Notes: generated from the sequence alone by a model not told the origin. DNA of 64,000 nt from Synergistaceae bacterium (GCA_018436595.1 JAHDLC010000038.1:1-64000), one strand, 5' to 3'. Counted from the stretch's first letter, positions 51,852 through 61,153 are shown. Numbers and translations are program-made.

Positions 51852-53005
51852 TCGGCTTCCTGCGCTGTGATCAGGTCAAGCTGGGATCCCAGCCCCTCGC
51901 GGTACATCATCTCGGCGATCTCCAGCTCCTTGTCGGCCCGCTCGGCCTGGCGGCGGCGGATGGTGACGATTTCGAGCGCCCGTCCCCATCGTTCGCGGAC
52001 GAGCTCCGCCTCCTTCTTCAGGCTGTCGCGCCTCGCCTCCAGTTCGTACTCGGCCTTTCGGAGAAGCAGCGCGGCCGCCTCGGTTGTGTTGGCCGTTTCC
52101 CCCCCGTCTGTCAGGGGAACTGTCAGCACGGCGCGGACGAAAACCTCTCCGGCCCTCTCATCGGCGATGGCAGAGGAGGAGTCCTGTCTCACCCGCAGCC
52201 CGACGGAGAGGTCAACGAACGGAGAGAGCCCCTTCGCGGCGAGCGAGCGCTGTACGGAGGCGCGTTCCCTGGAGAGCATAAGCGAGGCGACGTCCGGACG
52301 GAGCCCCCATGCCTTCTTCTCGTCGATGTCGGGACGCAGTTCCTCGAGTTGGGGGAGCATGATCTCCGGCGTGACCGAAACTCCCCCTGCCAGGGCGCTC
52401 ATCTCGACCAGCTGCTGCTCGTACTTCTGGCGTGCCTGGAGGAGAAATGCTTCGCCGTCATCAACCTGCGACTGAGCCCGAAGCAGCTCCAGCAGGGAGA
52501 CCAGCTCCTTGTCGAACTTCTCGCGGGTGATCAGCATCGACTCGCGGCGCTTTGCCACGATCTGCTCCATCGCCTCCCGGTTCAATGCAGCCATCACCGC
52601 CTGGCGGTAGGCGGACGCGGCGAGGGCGAGCCGTTCGTTGACCGCATCGGCGTACTGGTTCCGGAGAATCTCGACTCCGAGGAGAAGGTCCCGTTCCTGG
52701 AGTCCGTAGGTTCCCGAGAGGTTGACGCGGTGGGAGAGGGAAAGATCGATCTGCTGATCGCCCCGTTCCTGGTCGAGCCACTTGCTTGCCTCGGCGGAGA
52801 GCCCAAGAGAGGGGCGCTGAACGGAAAGCTCCGCCCTGGCGGAGAAAAGCCGCGCCTCGATCTCCTGGCTGATCGCAGCAAGGTCGTTGTTTCGCTCCAT
52901 CACAAGCGCCAGGTACTGTGCTTCCGAAATCGGCGCGGAGAAGACCGCGCCGGGAAAGAGAAAAAGAAGCGCAGGCAGTGCGGCGAAGAACATGGTAAAT
53001 TTCAT
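51749..53005 (-). CDS. TolC-like outer-membrane efflux protein
   Basis: About 418 aa. Signal peptide (FFAALPALLFLFPGAVFSAP), then two OEP repeats rich in long amphipathic helices, each with the family's RE..L/ALA pattern (LGLSAEASKWL, NQYADAVNERLALAASAYRQ, GLRVRQDSSS, KEAELVRERWGRALEIVTIRRR). ATG 53005 lies five bases after GGAGGATCC; the frame extends upstream without support. A trimeric outer-membrane channel for the adjacent peptide exporter is the probable role; an HlyD-type adaptor is not in the window. Confidence 0.88.
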   Translation of the reverse strand: MKFTMFFAALPALLFLFPGAVFSAPISEAQYLALVMERNNDLAAISQEIEARLFSARAELSVQRPSLGLSAEASKWLDQERGDQQIDLSLSHRVNLSGTYGLQERDLLLGVEILRNQYADAVNERLALAASAYRQAVMAALNREAMEQIVAKRRESMLITREKFDKELVSLLELLRAQSQVDDGEAFLLQARQKYEQQLVEMSALAGGVSVTPEIMLPQLEELRPDIDEKKAWGLRPDVASLMLSRERASVQRSLAAKGLSPFVDLSVGLRVRQDSSSAIADERAGEVFVRAVLTVPLTDGGETANTTEAAALLLRKAEYELEARRDSLKKEAELVRERWGRALEIVTIRRRQAERADKELEIAEMMYREGLGSQLDLITAQEADQKSRTELINAIQELWLVLAEADRVMGRWVRRGE

Positions 53006-53178
53006 GGGATCCTCCTTGTCGTCACTTCGGCAGGATGGGAATTTCGGTTTCTCGGAATCCATTCTACTCTTTGGGGGAGCAATGAATCCATACGGCGCGC
53101 AGAATCCGTGAAAAATCATAGCCGGAGACTGCTGCATAACCGGCGCTGACCGTAAAGGTATACACAGGAAAAGGTGCG

Positions 53179-53610
53179 GTGAAAAAAGAAACCAAATCAC
53201 TGCCGGAAACGCTGCAGTCTGATCATATTGCAGGATTTTTTGGGGGAAACCCGGTTCTGCAGCTGTTCAGCGAGCCGCTGATTGACAACACTGCCAAGCT
53301 TTGTCATACTATTCCGGTATATTCTATCGACTTGGTCGGCCTTTGAAAAGCGGATATTTTGCTCTCCGACGAATCGCTGGAATCTGTTTTCCCCGGAACG
53401 GCCATCGTTCAGAGGTCTTTGATCGGGACTGTGAATGTGGTGCGCAAGAAGCAGATGACGGCCGCCTATTTTCTACCGGTATCTTTGTATTATAGCCAGA
53501 CGCAGGTTCATAAATCGATCGGTTGGTATTTTATATCAATTCGATTTCAAGTATTGGCTGAGGCATTGTACGTTTCAGCCAAAATACTCAACAAAGGAGA
53601 ACGGATATGA
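53179..53610 (+). pseudogene. reading frame interrupted by one in-frame TGA, upstream of the second precursor
   Basis: GTG 53179 (after AGGAAAAGG) opens 55 coding-like codons (KKETKSLPETLQSDHIAGFF) to a TGA at 53344. The same frame goes on with KADILLSDESLESVFPGTAI and ends at 53610 in an ATGA overlap with the Nif11 start. The second part resembles a leader tail. No family recognised. It could be a broken gene or two short ORFs that share a frame by chance; a candidate promoter lies inside it. Confidence 0.35.
53282..53312 (+). promoter_or_regulatory. candidate promoter with 19-bp spacer before the second precursor
   Basis: TTGACA (53282-53287), 19 bases, TACTAT (53307-53312). GACAA (53284-53288) and TTGTC (53301-53305) form a short dyad across the spacer. 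The spacer length recalls the two MerR-type promoters at 50.9-51.0 kb, but the dyad core differs and it is 300 bases from the precursor. Confidence 0.4.
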
Positions 53611-53876
53611 CGATTGACAGCGCAAAGGCATTGGCTGCAAAAGTTTTAACGGACGAAGCTCTGGCGAAAAAATTGGGTGACGCGAAAACCGAGGCGGAAT
53701 TTAATGCGGTGGTTGCAAAACTGGGGTACACCTGCACAGCGGTGGAATTTGAGGCTGCCTTCAAAGAGGCACAGGAAAACACGCCACTCACTGATGAGCA
53801 GCTGGACCAGGCGTCCGGCGGTTTGAGCATTGTCGGTGTGGATTACGCATTTGTAGCTGTTCAAACATCAAAATAA
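53607..53876 (+). CDS. Nif11-type RiPP precursor with 17-residue core
   Basis: 89 aa. Nif11 leader residues 1-72 (DSAKALAAKVLTDEALAKKL, TEAEFNAVVAKLGYTCT) end in LTDEQLDQASGG with the double glycine at 71-72. The predicted core is LSIVGVDYAFVAVQTSK: five Val/Ile-type residues in the first eleven, one Tyr, a C-terminal Lys and no Cys, so thioether bridges are excluded within the core. AAAGGAG precedes ATG 53607. It heads a run of four radical-SAM genes, with a hairpin between them that should keep precursor mRNA in excess. GC and codon use are lower than in flanking housekeeping genes. Confidence 0.88.
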   Translation: MTIDSAKALAAKVLTDEALAKKLGDAKTEAEFNAVVAKLGYTCTAVEFEAAFKEAQENTPLTDEQLDQASGGLSIVGVDYAFVAVQTSK

Positions 53877-53910
53877 ACGAAGGGGGTTTCCCTCTTCACG
53901 AGCAGTAGCG

Positions 53911-53939
53911 GCGGAGACCGGAAATTGTCCGGTCTCCGC
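53911..53939 (+). terminator. attenuating hairpin between precursor and radical-SAM genes
   Basis: GCGGAGACCGGA (53911-53922) and TCCGGTCTCCGC (53928-53939) form a perfect 12-bp stem with a five-base loop. No T-run follows, so partial termination or mRNA 3' protection is expected rather than a full stop. Confidence 0.7.
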
Positions 53940-53959
53940 TTCAGGGCGGAGGCAATCAC

Positions 53960-55711
53960 GTGGAGGTACTTTTTATAAAATCGCATCGCTATGTCAGCGG
54001 CTATATTCCCGGAAGCAACCTGGGAATGAACATATTGATACAATTGCTGACACGAAAAGGATATTCAGCCCGGATGTACCAGGGCTATGCCAAAGAAGCC
54101 CTGAATTATGTGAAAGAACTCATGGACAGCGAGGACCGGCCGAAAGTCATCGGTTTTTACTGTGATTTCGACAATGTTCACTGGGTGAAGACCTTTGCGC
54201 GGGAAGTGAAAAAAGAGTACCCCGAAGTGATTCTGCTGGCAGGCGGTCCTCAAACTGTCGACATGGACGCCGTTTTTTTTAAAGAGACGGGTATTGCCGC
54301 TGTCTGCATCGGAGAAGGGGAAGAAACGGTTCCGGAGCTCATGGAGTTTTTCATCCATCATCGCGGTGCTCTGGAGGCGATCCAGGGAATAGCGTTTCTG
54401 GACGCCTCGATGGAGCTTGTGAAAACACCCCCGAGAACCCCGCCGGAGGATCTGGATGATATTCCCTGGCCGGACATCACCTTGACCAACGATTATAAGC
54501 ACTACGCGCTTCTCCCCATTTTAACCGGACGGGGCTGTCCTTTCGGATGCACCTTCTGTTACGAGGGGGCCAATGCCAAACGGGTGCGCCGCCACTCGGT
54601 TCCCTCGCTGATGAAGGAAATAAGGGCGAATTTTAAACGCAATCCGGACATAAAGTATATTAATTTTCTTGATGACACTTTTACGCTGGATTCAAAACGG
54701 GTCCGTCAGATTTGCGAAGAGATCAGAGAAATCCGGAAAGAATATGATTTCGTATGGTTTGCCAGCGCCCATATTTCACTCATCGACAAACACCGGGACA
54801 TGGCACGGAATCTGGCGGAAGCAGGGCTGAAAAAAATCTTCTTCGGTCTGGAATCCGGCAGCGACGCGGTTTTACAAAGCTATAACAAGAAAATAACCCG
54901 GAAAATGGCGGTGGACGTCATCGAGCATTGCGTTGCATCGGGTATTTCCGCTATTTCCGGCAATATTATCCTGGGAGGTCCCCACGAAACCCGGGAAACC
55001 ATTCGGGAATCCGAAGATCTGATCATGGAACTGCTTCACCGGGCGCCGGGGCAGTTTGAAACCGCCTATTTCTCCTTTCTGCCTTTTCCCCAAACGCCTA
55101 TTACGATGAATCCTCAAAAATTCGGGATGGAAATTTACGGGGACCTCATCGACTGCTGCAACGAAGACATTCCTCTATCAGGAACGAAAACGCTGGATTT
55201 TCTCGATCTTACCCAGATTCGGCTTGAGGCCAACAGGCGACTCCAGAATGAAATGCGGAAGATCTATCTCGACGGAAAGATTCCCGAGGCCGTGATTCTG
55301 GATGCGTACCGTTCAGGAGGGCGCTACGGAGTGTTTACCCGCTGGAACGACTATGTGTACAAAAATCTGCCCATTGACGATGCCTACTGGAAAATGCGGG
55401 TTTTCGGCGGGTATGCCGTCAGCAGCCAACTGGGAGCTTGCCAGGAGGACGCCATCCCGCACCGGACCTTCGAACTGTGGCTGTATACCGACATCGGCGG
55501 GGAAAAACCGAAGATTTTCGATACAGTTCTGGACGAAATAGACTATACCCTTCTTCAATTATGCAGCGGGAAACTCTCGAAACGGGAAGTACTTCAGCAG
55601 GGGAAAATGATGCTTGACCCTTCGGGGTGCCGGCCTGATTTTTACACACGGGCGGAAGAATCGCTGAATTTCCTGGAAAAGAAGAAATGGATTCTCTACC
55701 AGAAAGCATGA
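53960..55711 (+). CDS. B12-binding radical SAM RiPP maturase (module 1)
   Basis: 583 aa. Residues 1-150 form a cobalamin-binding-like Rossmann domain (VIGFYCDFDNVHWVKTFARE, ILLAGGPQTVDMDAVF, CIGEGEETVPELMEF) without DxHxxG. The radical SAM ligands are C193, C197 and C200 (GRGCPFGCTFCYEGAN), followed by FLDDTFTLDSKR, KKIFFGLESGSDAV and GNIILGGPHETRET. The last 60 residues (DYTLLQLCSGKLSKREVLQQ and onward) resemble a PqqD-type winged helix for leader binding. GTG 53960 follows GGAGG at seven bases. Likely modifies the upstream 17-residue core; C-methylation is a known activity of B12 relatives, epimerisation or cyclisation are alternatives. Confidence 0.87.
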   Translation: MEVLFIKSHRYVSGYIPGSNLGMNILIQLLTRKGYSARMYQGYAKEALNYVKELMDSEDRPKVIGFYCDFDNVHWVKTFAREVKKEYPEVILLAGGPQTVDMDAVFFKETGIAAVCIGEGEETVPELMEFFIHHRGALEAIQGIAFLDASMELVKTPPRTPPEDLDDIPWPDITLTNDYKHYALLPILTGRGCPFGCTFCYEGANAKRVRRHSVPSLMKEIRANFKRNPDIKYINFLDDTFTLDSKRVRQICEEIREIRKEYDFVWFASAHISLIDKHRDMARNLAEAGLKKIFFGLESGSDAVLQSYNKKITRKMAVDVIEHCVASGISAISGNIILGGPHETRETIRESEDLIMELLHRAPGQFETAYFSFLPFPQTPITMNPQKFGMEIYGDLIDCCNEDIPLSGTKTLDFLDLTQIRLEANRRLQNEMRKIYLDGKIPEAVILDAYRSGGRYGVFTRWNDYVYKNLPIDDAYWKMRVFGGYAVSSQLGACQEDAIPHRTFELWLYTDIGGEKPKIFDTVLDEIDYTLLQLCSGKLSKREVLQQGKMMLDPSGCRPDFYTRAEESLNFLEKKKWILYQKA

Positions 55712-57396
55712 AAAGGCCGCCCCTCGTTCTCCTCGTGTACACCCAGCGGCTTGTTCCGGGGCGAACCTTTGAAATGATCGGGAACCTGGGGGTTCTCACC
55801 CTGGCGGCCCAGCTCAATGCCGGCGGCTTCGACGCAAAAGCCTATACCGGTATCACCACCGATGTCGTTAAAACCATCGGAGGAATAAAAGACCGCCTGT
55901 TCGCTGTCTGTTTTTACTGCGACTTCGACAATCAGTCGGCGGTGGCAGCCATTATCAATGATCTGAAAAAAGAAGCCGGAAATGCCTTTTACGTAGTGCT
56001 GGGAGGACCGCACACGCTGCACATGACGGAACGGGATCTGGAAAAATACGGCGCGGACGCCATCATCAAGGGAGAAGGGGAAGAATCCCTGCCCGCATGG
56101 CTGGGGGCGCGCATTTCGGGAGAAACGGCCGCCGTGCCGGGAGAAATCCTTCCCCATGAGAATCCGGAGTACGTCTATCTGGAGGATTTCTCTCACTATC
56201 AACTGCCACAGGATGAAGCTGTGCCGGATTATTCGGAGAGACCCCTGATGTCGGTGATAACGGCCAGAGGCTGTCCCTACCGGTGCGCATTCTGTTTCGA
56301 AGGCGGCAATTCGAAAAATTTGAGAATGCGGACTGCGGACGATGTGTTGTTCGAAATCGAAACACGGCTGCAGAAAAGCCGGGGTCCCCGGTACCTGTTT
56401 TTTTGCGACGACACCTTCACCGCCAATCCTCAAAGGCTGGAAAAGCTGCTTGCAGGATTGAGACGCCTTCGAAAAAAACTTGATTTTGTCTGGTTCTGCG
56501 AAGGGCATCCGGGGTTTCTTTCACAACGCCCGGAGCTGATCAAAGAAATGATGGAGAGCGGTATGGTCCGGATGCAGATCGGGATGGAGTCCGGAGCTGA
56601 TTCCGTTCTTCAGGCCTACGGGAAGCAGGCCGTCCCGGAGGACGTGAAGAATGTTGTGGATACCTGCTACCGAGAGGGACTGCCCCAGCTCGCAGGAAAC
56701 TTTATCATCGGCGGGGCCTTTGAAACTCCGCACACCCTCGAGGCAACCACCCGTTTTGCCCTTGACCTGCTCGAGCGGGCTCCGGGGATGCTGGATTTAT
56801 CCACTACCTTTCTGACGCCGCTGCCGGGTACCCTGATCTCCGGGGATCCCGGGCGTTTCGATATCGTGCTGGAAGACCAGGACTGCCTCACCTCAATGGA
56901 GGATTTTCCGGTGAACCGAACCCGGGAGCTGTCCCTGCCGGAAATATGCAGGGCACGCTCCGCCTTTCTCACACGCGTTTCGAACACCATGAAAGAGCAG
57001 TTCAGGAACGGCCGGATTCCCGAAAGGCGGATTCGCCGTGACTTCGAGCTTGCCTTTCGATATGGCATCGCGGCGGGGTACCTGAAGTTTATCTACGGCC
57101 GGAACCCGGTCATGGTGAGTTACTATCGAAAACTTACGGAGTACCGGGGGCTTTTGAAGGAATGGGAGGAGCTTGAAGGTGCTCAAAAGGAACGGTATGT
57201 CATCCAGCGCATTCCGGATTTTTCGCAGGTGGATTTCGAAAGCCTGAACGGGATGGAATCGGAAATTCTTCTGGATGCAGGTTTGTATTCGGTGGACGAG
57301 ATGGCGAAGAAGCTGGCCGTATCGGCTGAGGAAATGGCCGTGTACCTTGAAGGACTGAGCCGCCGTCATCTGGTGTTATTTTCCCCCTGCCTCTGA
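55708..57396 (+). CDS. B12-binding radical SAM RiPP maturase (module 2)
   Basis: About 562 aa, same plan as module 1. Rossmann part (VCFYCDFDNQSAVAAIIN, VVLGGPHTLHMTERDLEK, IKGEGEESLPAW), radical SAM ligands C189, C193, C196 (ARGCPYRCAFCFEGGN), FFCDDTFTANPQR, RMQIGMESGADSV and GNFIIGGAFETPHT. The C-terminal end (SEILLDAGLYSVDEMAKKLA, then VYLEGLSRRHLVLF) is the winged-helix-like part. ATG 55708 overlaps the previous stop (ATGA); ATG 55687 is possible. Divergent from its neighbours, so a different reaction or site is likely. Confidence 0.86.
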   Translation: MKRPPLVLLVYTQRLVPGRTFEMIGNLGVLTLAAQLNAGGFDAKAYTGITTDVVKTIGGIKDRLFAVCFYCDFDNQSAVAAIINDLKKEAGNAFYVVLGGPHTLHMTERDLEKYGADAIIKGEGEESLPAWLGARISGETAAVPGEILPHENPEYVYLEDFSHYQLPQDEAVPDYSERPLMSVITARGCPYRCAFCFEGGNSKNLRMRTADDVLFEIETRLQKSRGPRYLFFCDDTFTANPQRLEKLLAGLRRLRKKLDFVWFCEGHPGFLSQRPELIKEMMESGMVRMQIGMESGADSVLQAYGKQAVPEDVKNVVDTCYREGLPQLAGNFIIGGAFETPHTLEATTRFALDLLERAPGMLDLSTTFLTPLPGTLISGDPGRFDIVLEDQDCLTSMEDFPVNRTRELSLPEICRARSAFLTRVSNTMKEQFRNGRIPERRIRRDFELAFRYGIAAGYLKFIYGRNPVMVSYYRKLTEYRGLLKEWEELEGAQKERYVIQRIPDFSQVDFESLNGMESEILLDAGLYSVDEMAKKLAVSAEEMAVYLEGLSRRHLVLFSPCL

Positions 57397-57548
57397 GGCA
57401 CCGTACATGTGAGCGGTTCTGCAGGCAGTATCTGAAGATGCGAGCGATCCTGTCGGCCGGATGCCTGCCCTGACGTGGGCGCCGGGGGAGGTTTCTCGAA
57501 GGGCCGGCAGCAGGTTGCGCATAATTATTTAACATTCGGAGGCGCGGC

Positions 57549-60500
57549 GTGAAAACGATCAACCTGAGACTGATGCTGATTCATCGCGGAACGAGAACCC
57601 ATTCGATCACCCAGATCGAGCCCATCGGTCTTATGTCGCTGGCGGAGATGATGACCGGCAAGGGGATCGAAACGGCCGTTTTTTCAGGAGAGCTGCTGAA
57701 AGGCCTGGAATTCCTGAACGCGGCTGGCTGCAGCCGGAACACGGTAGTGGGATTATATTGTGATTACGAGAATCAGTCGGCGGTCGAGAGTTTTTCCAGG
57801 GTGGTCAAGGAGCGTTTCGGCGCCGTCGTTCTGGTGGGCGGACCCCAGACCGTGGGGCTGGGAGAAGAGTTCCTGCGGGCGAGCGGGGCTGACGGGATCA
57901 TGCGGGGCGAAGGGGAGTACTCGCTGCACGACGCTCTCCGCGCATTGGAAGAAGACCGGAGGGACCTGTGGGAGACCATCCCCGGGATGTGTTCGTTCAG
58001 AAAGGACGGGACCTGGTACGACAACGGGATCTATCCCGTCATCGAGGATCTGGACGCCGTCCCCGGCATTTCGGGAACCATAAAATCGGCCCAGCACCGC
58101 GGCATCAATCACATGGCGGTGATGACGGGACGGGGGTGTCCTTTCCACTGCTCTTTCTGTTACGAGGGGGCCAACAGCAAGAACGTCAGGCAGCGCAGCG
58201 TGGCGTGCGTCATGAAGGAAATACGCCGGCGCCTGCGGGAGAATCCCAATGTGAAGTATCTCTTTTTCTGCGACGATACCTTCACCCTGGATATGAAACG
58301 GGTGCGCGCCTTTTGTGATGAACTGAAAGAGCTGAGGAAAGAGCACGATTTCGTCTGGTTCGCCGACGCCCATGTGAACGTGGTCATCAAATATCCCGAA
58401 ATGGTGAAGATGATGGTGGACGCCGGCCTGGTCCGGATGCAGATCGGCATTGAAAGCTGCAACCAGCACATCATAGACATCTATAACAAAAACGTGAAAC
58501 GGGAAGGGTTCTTCGAAGTCATTGAGATATGCAAAGCGGCCGGACTTCCGCAGCTGGTGGGCAACATCATCATCGGCGGGGCTCTGGAAACGCGGGAAAC
58601 GCTGAATTTTACCTTCGACACCGTCTATGAGATGCTGCGCGCGGGCCGCGGAATGGTGGAAGTGGTCAGCACTTTTTACATGCCCTTTCCGGAAACCGCC
58701 ATGTCAAAGGATCCCGGCGGGTACGGCCTTTTTGTGAGGGACGAAAAGGCGCTCACCTCGGTGGGGGATTTTCCGGTGATCGAGACGGAGACACTGAGCA
58801 TCGAAGAAATCTGCGCGGCCCGAAACGAGTTTTTTGAAGGGACGACCGGAGTTATGCGGAAAATGTTCCGCGACGGCGAAATCCCGGACGAGACCGTGCT
58901 GAAAAGCTGCGAGCTGAGTGAAAAATACGGTCTCAGCGGGATGTGGCAGAGTCTTGCGTACGCCAGATACCCCTATTTCGACGCCCAGAACAAGGCGCGG
59001 GTCCGCGGGGATAAGCTCACACGGGACTATGATCTTTCAACGGTGTTTGAAACCCATCCCCAGCGCATTGCCCTGCTTTCCCTGACACCTGAGCTGGCGG
59101 CGGAAATTCCGGTCCTGAACGGATTTGTCTACTCGCCCTTTGAATTCGACGTCCTGACGTACACCTCCGGCAAACTGTCCATGCTCGAAATGGCGGAGGC
59201 GCTTTTCCCCAAGTATCAGACGAGCTTCGAAAGTTTTGAGATGTTCAGGCTCCATCTGCTGGAAACCGTCAAAAAACTGGAAGCGGCGGGAATGTGCGTG
59301 CTGTCCGGCTCATTGAAGCCGAAAGCGGCCGATCTGGAATGGAAAAATCAAAAACACTCAGAGGAGCGCCCTGTGAAAAACAAGGTCATTCTGTTCAAAG
59401 TATCGACCATCAGTATGGAGATAGCCGGCTTCAGCCGAAACGGAGCCTTTCTGGGACTCTACAGCCTGGTAAGCTACCTGAATGAAAAAGGGTATGACGC
59501 CGTTGCCTGCGAATGCAGGCCGGACCAGGTCACGGAGCATCTTCGGCGGCTTCCGTCCGGTGAAATATGCTGCGTCGGTTTTTCGGTGGACTTCGAGAAC
59601 AGGCACGCAGTGAAAAAAATCAGCGCTTCCATAGCGGAATCCTGCGGGATACCTGTGCTGATCGGCGGCCCCGAAGCTCTTTCTCTGGATGAGGAGTACC
59701 TGCGCGGATCAAAGGCAGCCGCTGTCGTGCGAGGCGAAGGTGAACTGGCCATGGCGGCGGTACTGGATGCATTGAAAGAAAAGAAGAGCCTCGGTGATAT
59801 TCCCGGAATCTTCTTCATCGACGAAAACGGGAAGTGCATCGACAGGGGAGAAGGGCCGGTGGTGGAAAATCTTGATGAGCTGCCCTTCCCTGACTACGAT
59901 AAAACCATGACGCCCATTGATTACTCCAACCTGTACATCATGACCAGCCGGGGCTGCCCCTATCACTGTGTCTTCTGTCATGAAGGCGCCCTGAAACGGC
60001 CCGTTCGCCGGCGGAGCGTCGCGAATGTCGTCGCTGAAATGCGCTCCCTGCTTCTCAAATATCCGGAACTTCGCTACTTTTTATTCTGCGACGACACCCT
60101 GGTCACCAGCCCCGAATGGTTGGATGAATTTTGCCGGGAGGTAAAGGCGCTTCAGGCCGTCAGACCATTCCAGTTCTATTGCGAGGCTGATGTCGCTTCC
60201 CTGAGCAGACGACCCGGGGTCATTAAGGACATGGTGGCGGCGGGGCTCAACAGGCTGCAGATCGGCATAGAATCCGCCGACAGGGAGATGCTGAAGACAT
60301 ACCGCAAAAACATCACTCCCGAAATGGTGGAAACAGTGGTGAAAGCGGCGTATGACGCCGGAGTCCAGCAGGTTTTCGGCGCGATCCTGGTGGGAGGGCC
60401 CTTCGAGAACCGCGGGCATATCGAAAAGAACAAAGCCTTCTGCGCAAAGCTGCTGCGGCTGGGGCCGGGGATGATGGAAATCGCACCCAGTATCCTGATG

Positions 60501-61139
60501 CCCTATCCAATGACCGATATCGGGCAGCACCCCGAAAAATACGGGCTGACGATTTACGACAGGCAGGGGCTGAGAAGCATCTCCGATTATCCCCTCATGG
60601 AGAGCGAAACCATGGATCGGCGGGAGATCATGGCAGCCTACCAGGAGTACATTCAGAGCTTTGTGGACGAAGTGAAGGCGATGCTGAACAGCGGCGAGCT
60701 CGGCCATGAGGATCTTCTGCGCTGTCACCGCGCCTCCATGAATTCAAAGGGAGCGAAATACTGGGTGAATATCATAGCCCACCATAAACCTTTCCTCACA
60801 ACCTATTACACTCTGCTGGCACGGGAGGCAGCCTACCGCATCGCGGATGTGAAGCCGGATGAGCTTCCCGGATGGCGCCCCCAGCGGCTGATCGAGATGT
60901 GGCGGGATGTGGATTTTTCCCGGGGCTATCCTCTCGTGCGGGGAGAGGCGCTGTCGCCTTTTGAATACGAGGTGCTGAAATACTCCACTGGAAAGAGCAC
61001 CATCGCCGATATTGCCGGAATCCTCCACGAGCGGTTCGGAAAGCCGTTCGGAGAAACCCGGGAAGAATTGATGGAGAGAATCATTGAAACCTTGAAGGCT
61101 TTTGACGGAAAATACTGGCTGCTTGTCGTTCCGTACTAG
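57549..61139 (+). CDS. tandem fusion of two B12-binding radical SAM modules (modules 3 and 4)
   Basis: 1196 aa, twice the usual length. Module 3 (1-605): VVGLYCDYENQSAVESFSR, ligands C197, C201, C204 (GRGCPFHCSFCYEGAN), FFCDDTFTLDMKR, RMQIGIESCNQHI, winged-helix-like end YSPFEFDVLTYTSGKLSMLE. Module 4 (609-1196): CVGFSVDFENRHAVKKISA, ligands C803, C807, C810 (SRGCPYHCVFCHEGAL), FCDDTLVTSPEW, RLQIGIESADREM, end LSPFEYEVLKYSTGKSTIAD. Between them GAGGAG (59361-59366) stands seven bases before an in-frame GTG (59373), a relic or working internal start. GTG 57549 follows GGAGG. Confidence 0.86.
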   Translation: MKTINLRLMLIHRGTRTHSITQIEPIGLMSLAEMMTGKGIETAVFSGELLKGLEFLNAAGCSRNTVVGLYCDYENQSAVESFSRVVKERFGAVVLVGGPQTVGLGEEFLRASGADGIMRGEGEYSLHDALRALEEDRRDLWETIPGMCSFRKDGTWYDNGIYPVIEDLDAVPGISGTIKSAQHRGINHMAVMTGRGCPFHCSFCYEGANSKNVRQRSVACVMKEIRRRLRENPNVKYLFFCDDTFTLDMKRVRAFCDELKELRKEHDFVWFADAHVNVVIKYPEMVKMMVDAGLVRMQIGIESCNQHIIDIYNKNVKREGFFEVIEICKAAGLPQLVGNIIIGGALETRETLNFTFDTVYEMLRAGRGMVEVVSTFYMPFPETAMSKDPGGYGLFVRDEKALTSVGDFPVIETETLSIEEICAARNEFFEGTTGVMRKMFRDGEIPDETVLKSCELSEKYGLSGMWQSLAYARYPYFDAQNKARVRGDKLTRDYDLSTVFETHPQRIALLSLTPELAAEIPVLNGFVYSPFEFDVLTYTSGKLSMLEMAEALFPKYQTSFESFEMFRLHLLETVKKLEAAGMCVLSGSLKPKAADLEWKNQKHSEERPVKNKVILFKVSTISMEIAGFSRNGAFLGLYSLVSYLNEKGYDAVACECRPDQVTEHLRRLPSGEICCVGFSVDFENRHAVKKISASIAESCGIPVLIGGPEALSLDEEYLRGSKAAAVVRGEGELAMAAVLDALKEKKSLGDIPGIFFIDENGKCIDRGEGPVVENLDELPFPDYDKTMTPIDYSNLYIMTSRGCPYHCVFCHEGALKRPVRRRSVANVVAEMRSLLLKYPELRYFLFCDDTLVTSPEWLDEFCREVKALQAVRPFQFYCEADVASLSRRPGVIKDMVAAGLNRLQIGIESADREMLKTYRKNITPEMVETVVKAAYDAGVQQVFGAILVGGPFENRGHIEKNKAFCAKLLRLGPGMMEIAPSILMPYPMTDIGQHPEKYGLTIYDRQGLRSISDYPLMESETMDRREIMAAYQEYIQSFVDEVKAMLNSGELGHEDLLRCHRASMNSKGAKYWVNIIAHHKPFLTTYYTLLAREAAYRIADVKPDELPGWRPQRLIEMWRDVDFSRGYPLVRGEALSPFEYEVLKYSTGKSTIADIAGILHERFGKPFGETREELMERIIETLKAFDGKYWLLVVPY

Positions 61140-61153
61140 AAAAAGGTGATGCG

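Noticed and set aside
57753-58469. 238-aa minus ORF inside the fused radical SAM gene
   Set aside because: His/Val-rich antisense shadow of the radical SAM barrel; the plus strand has complete catalytic motifs.
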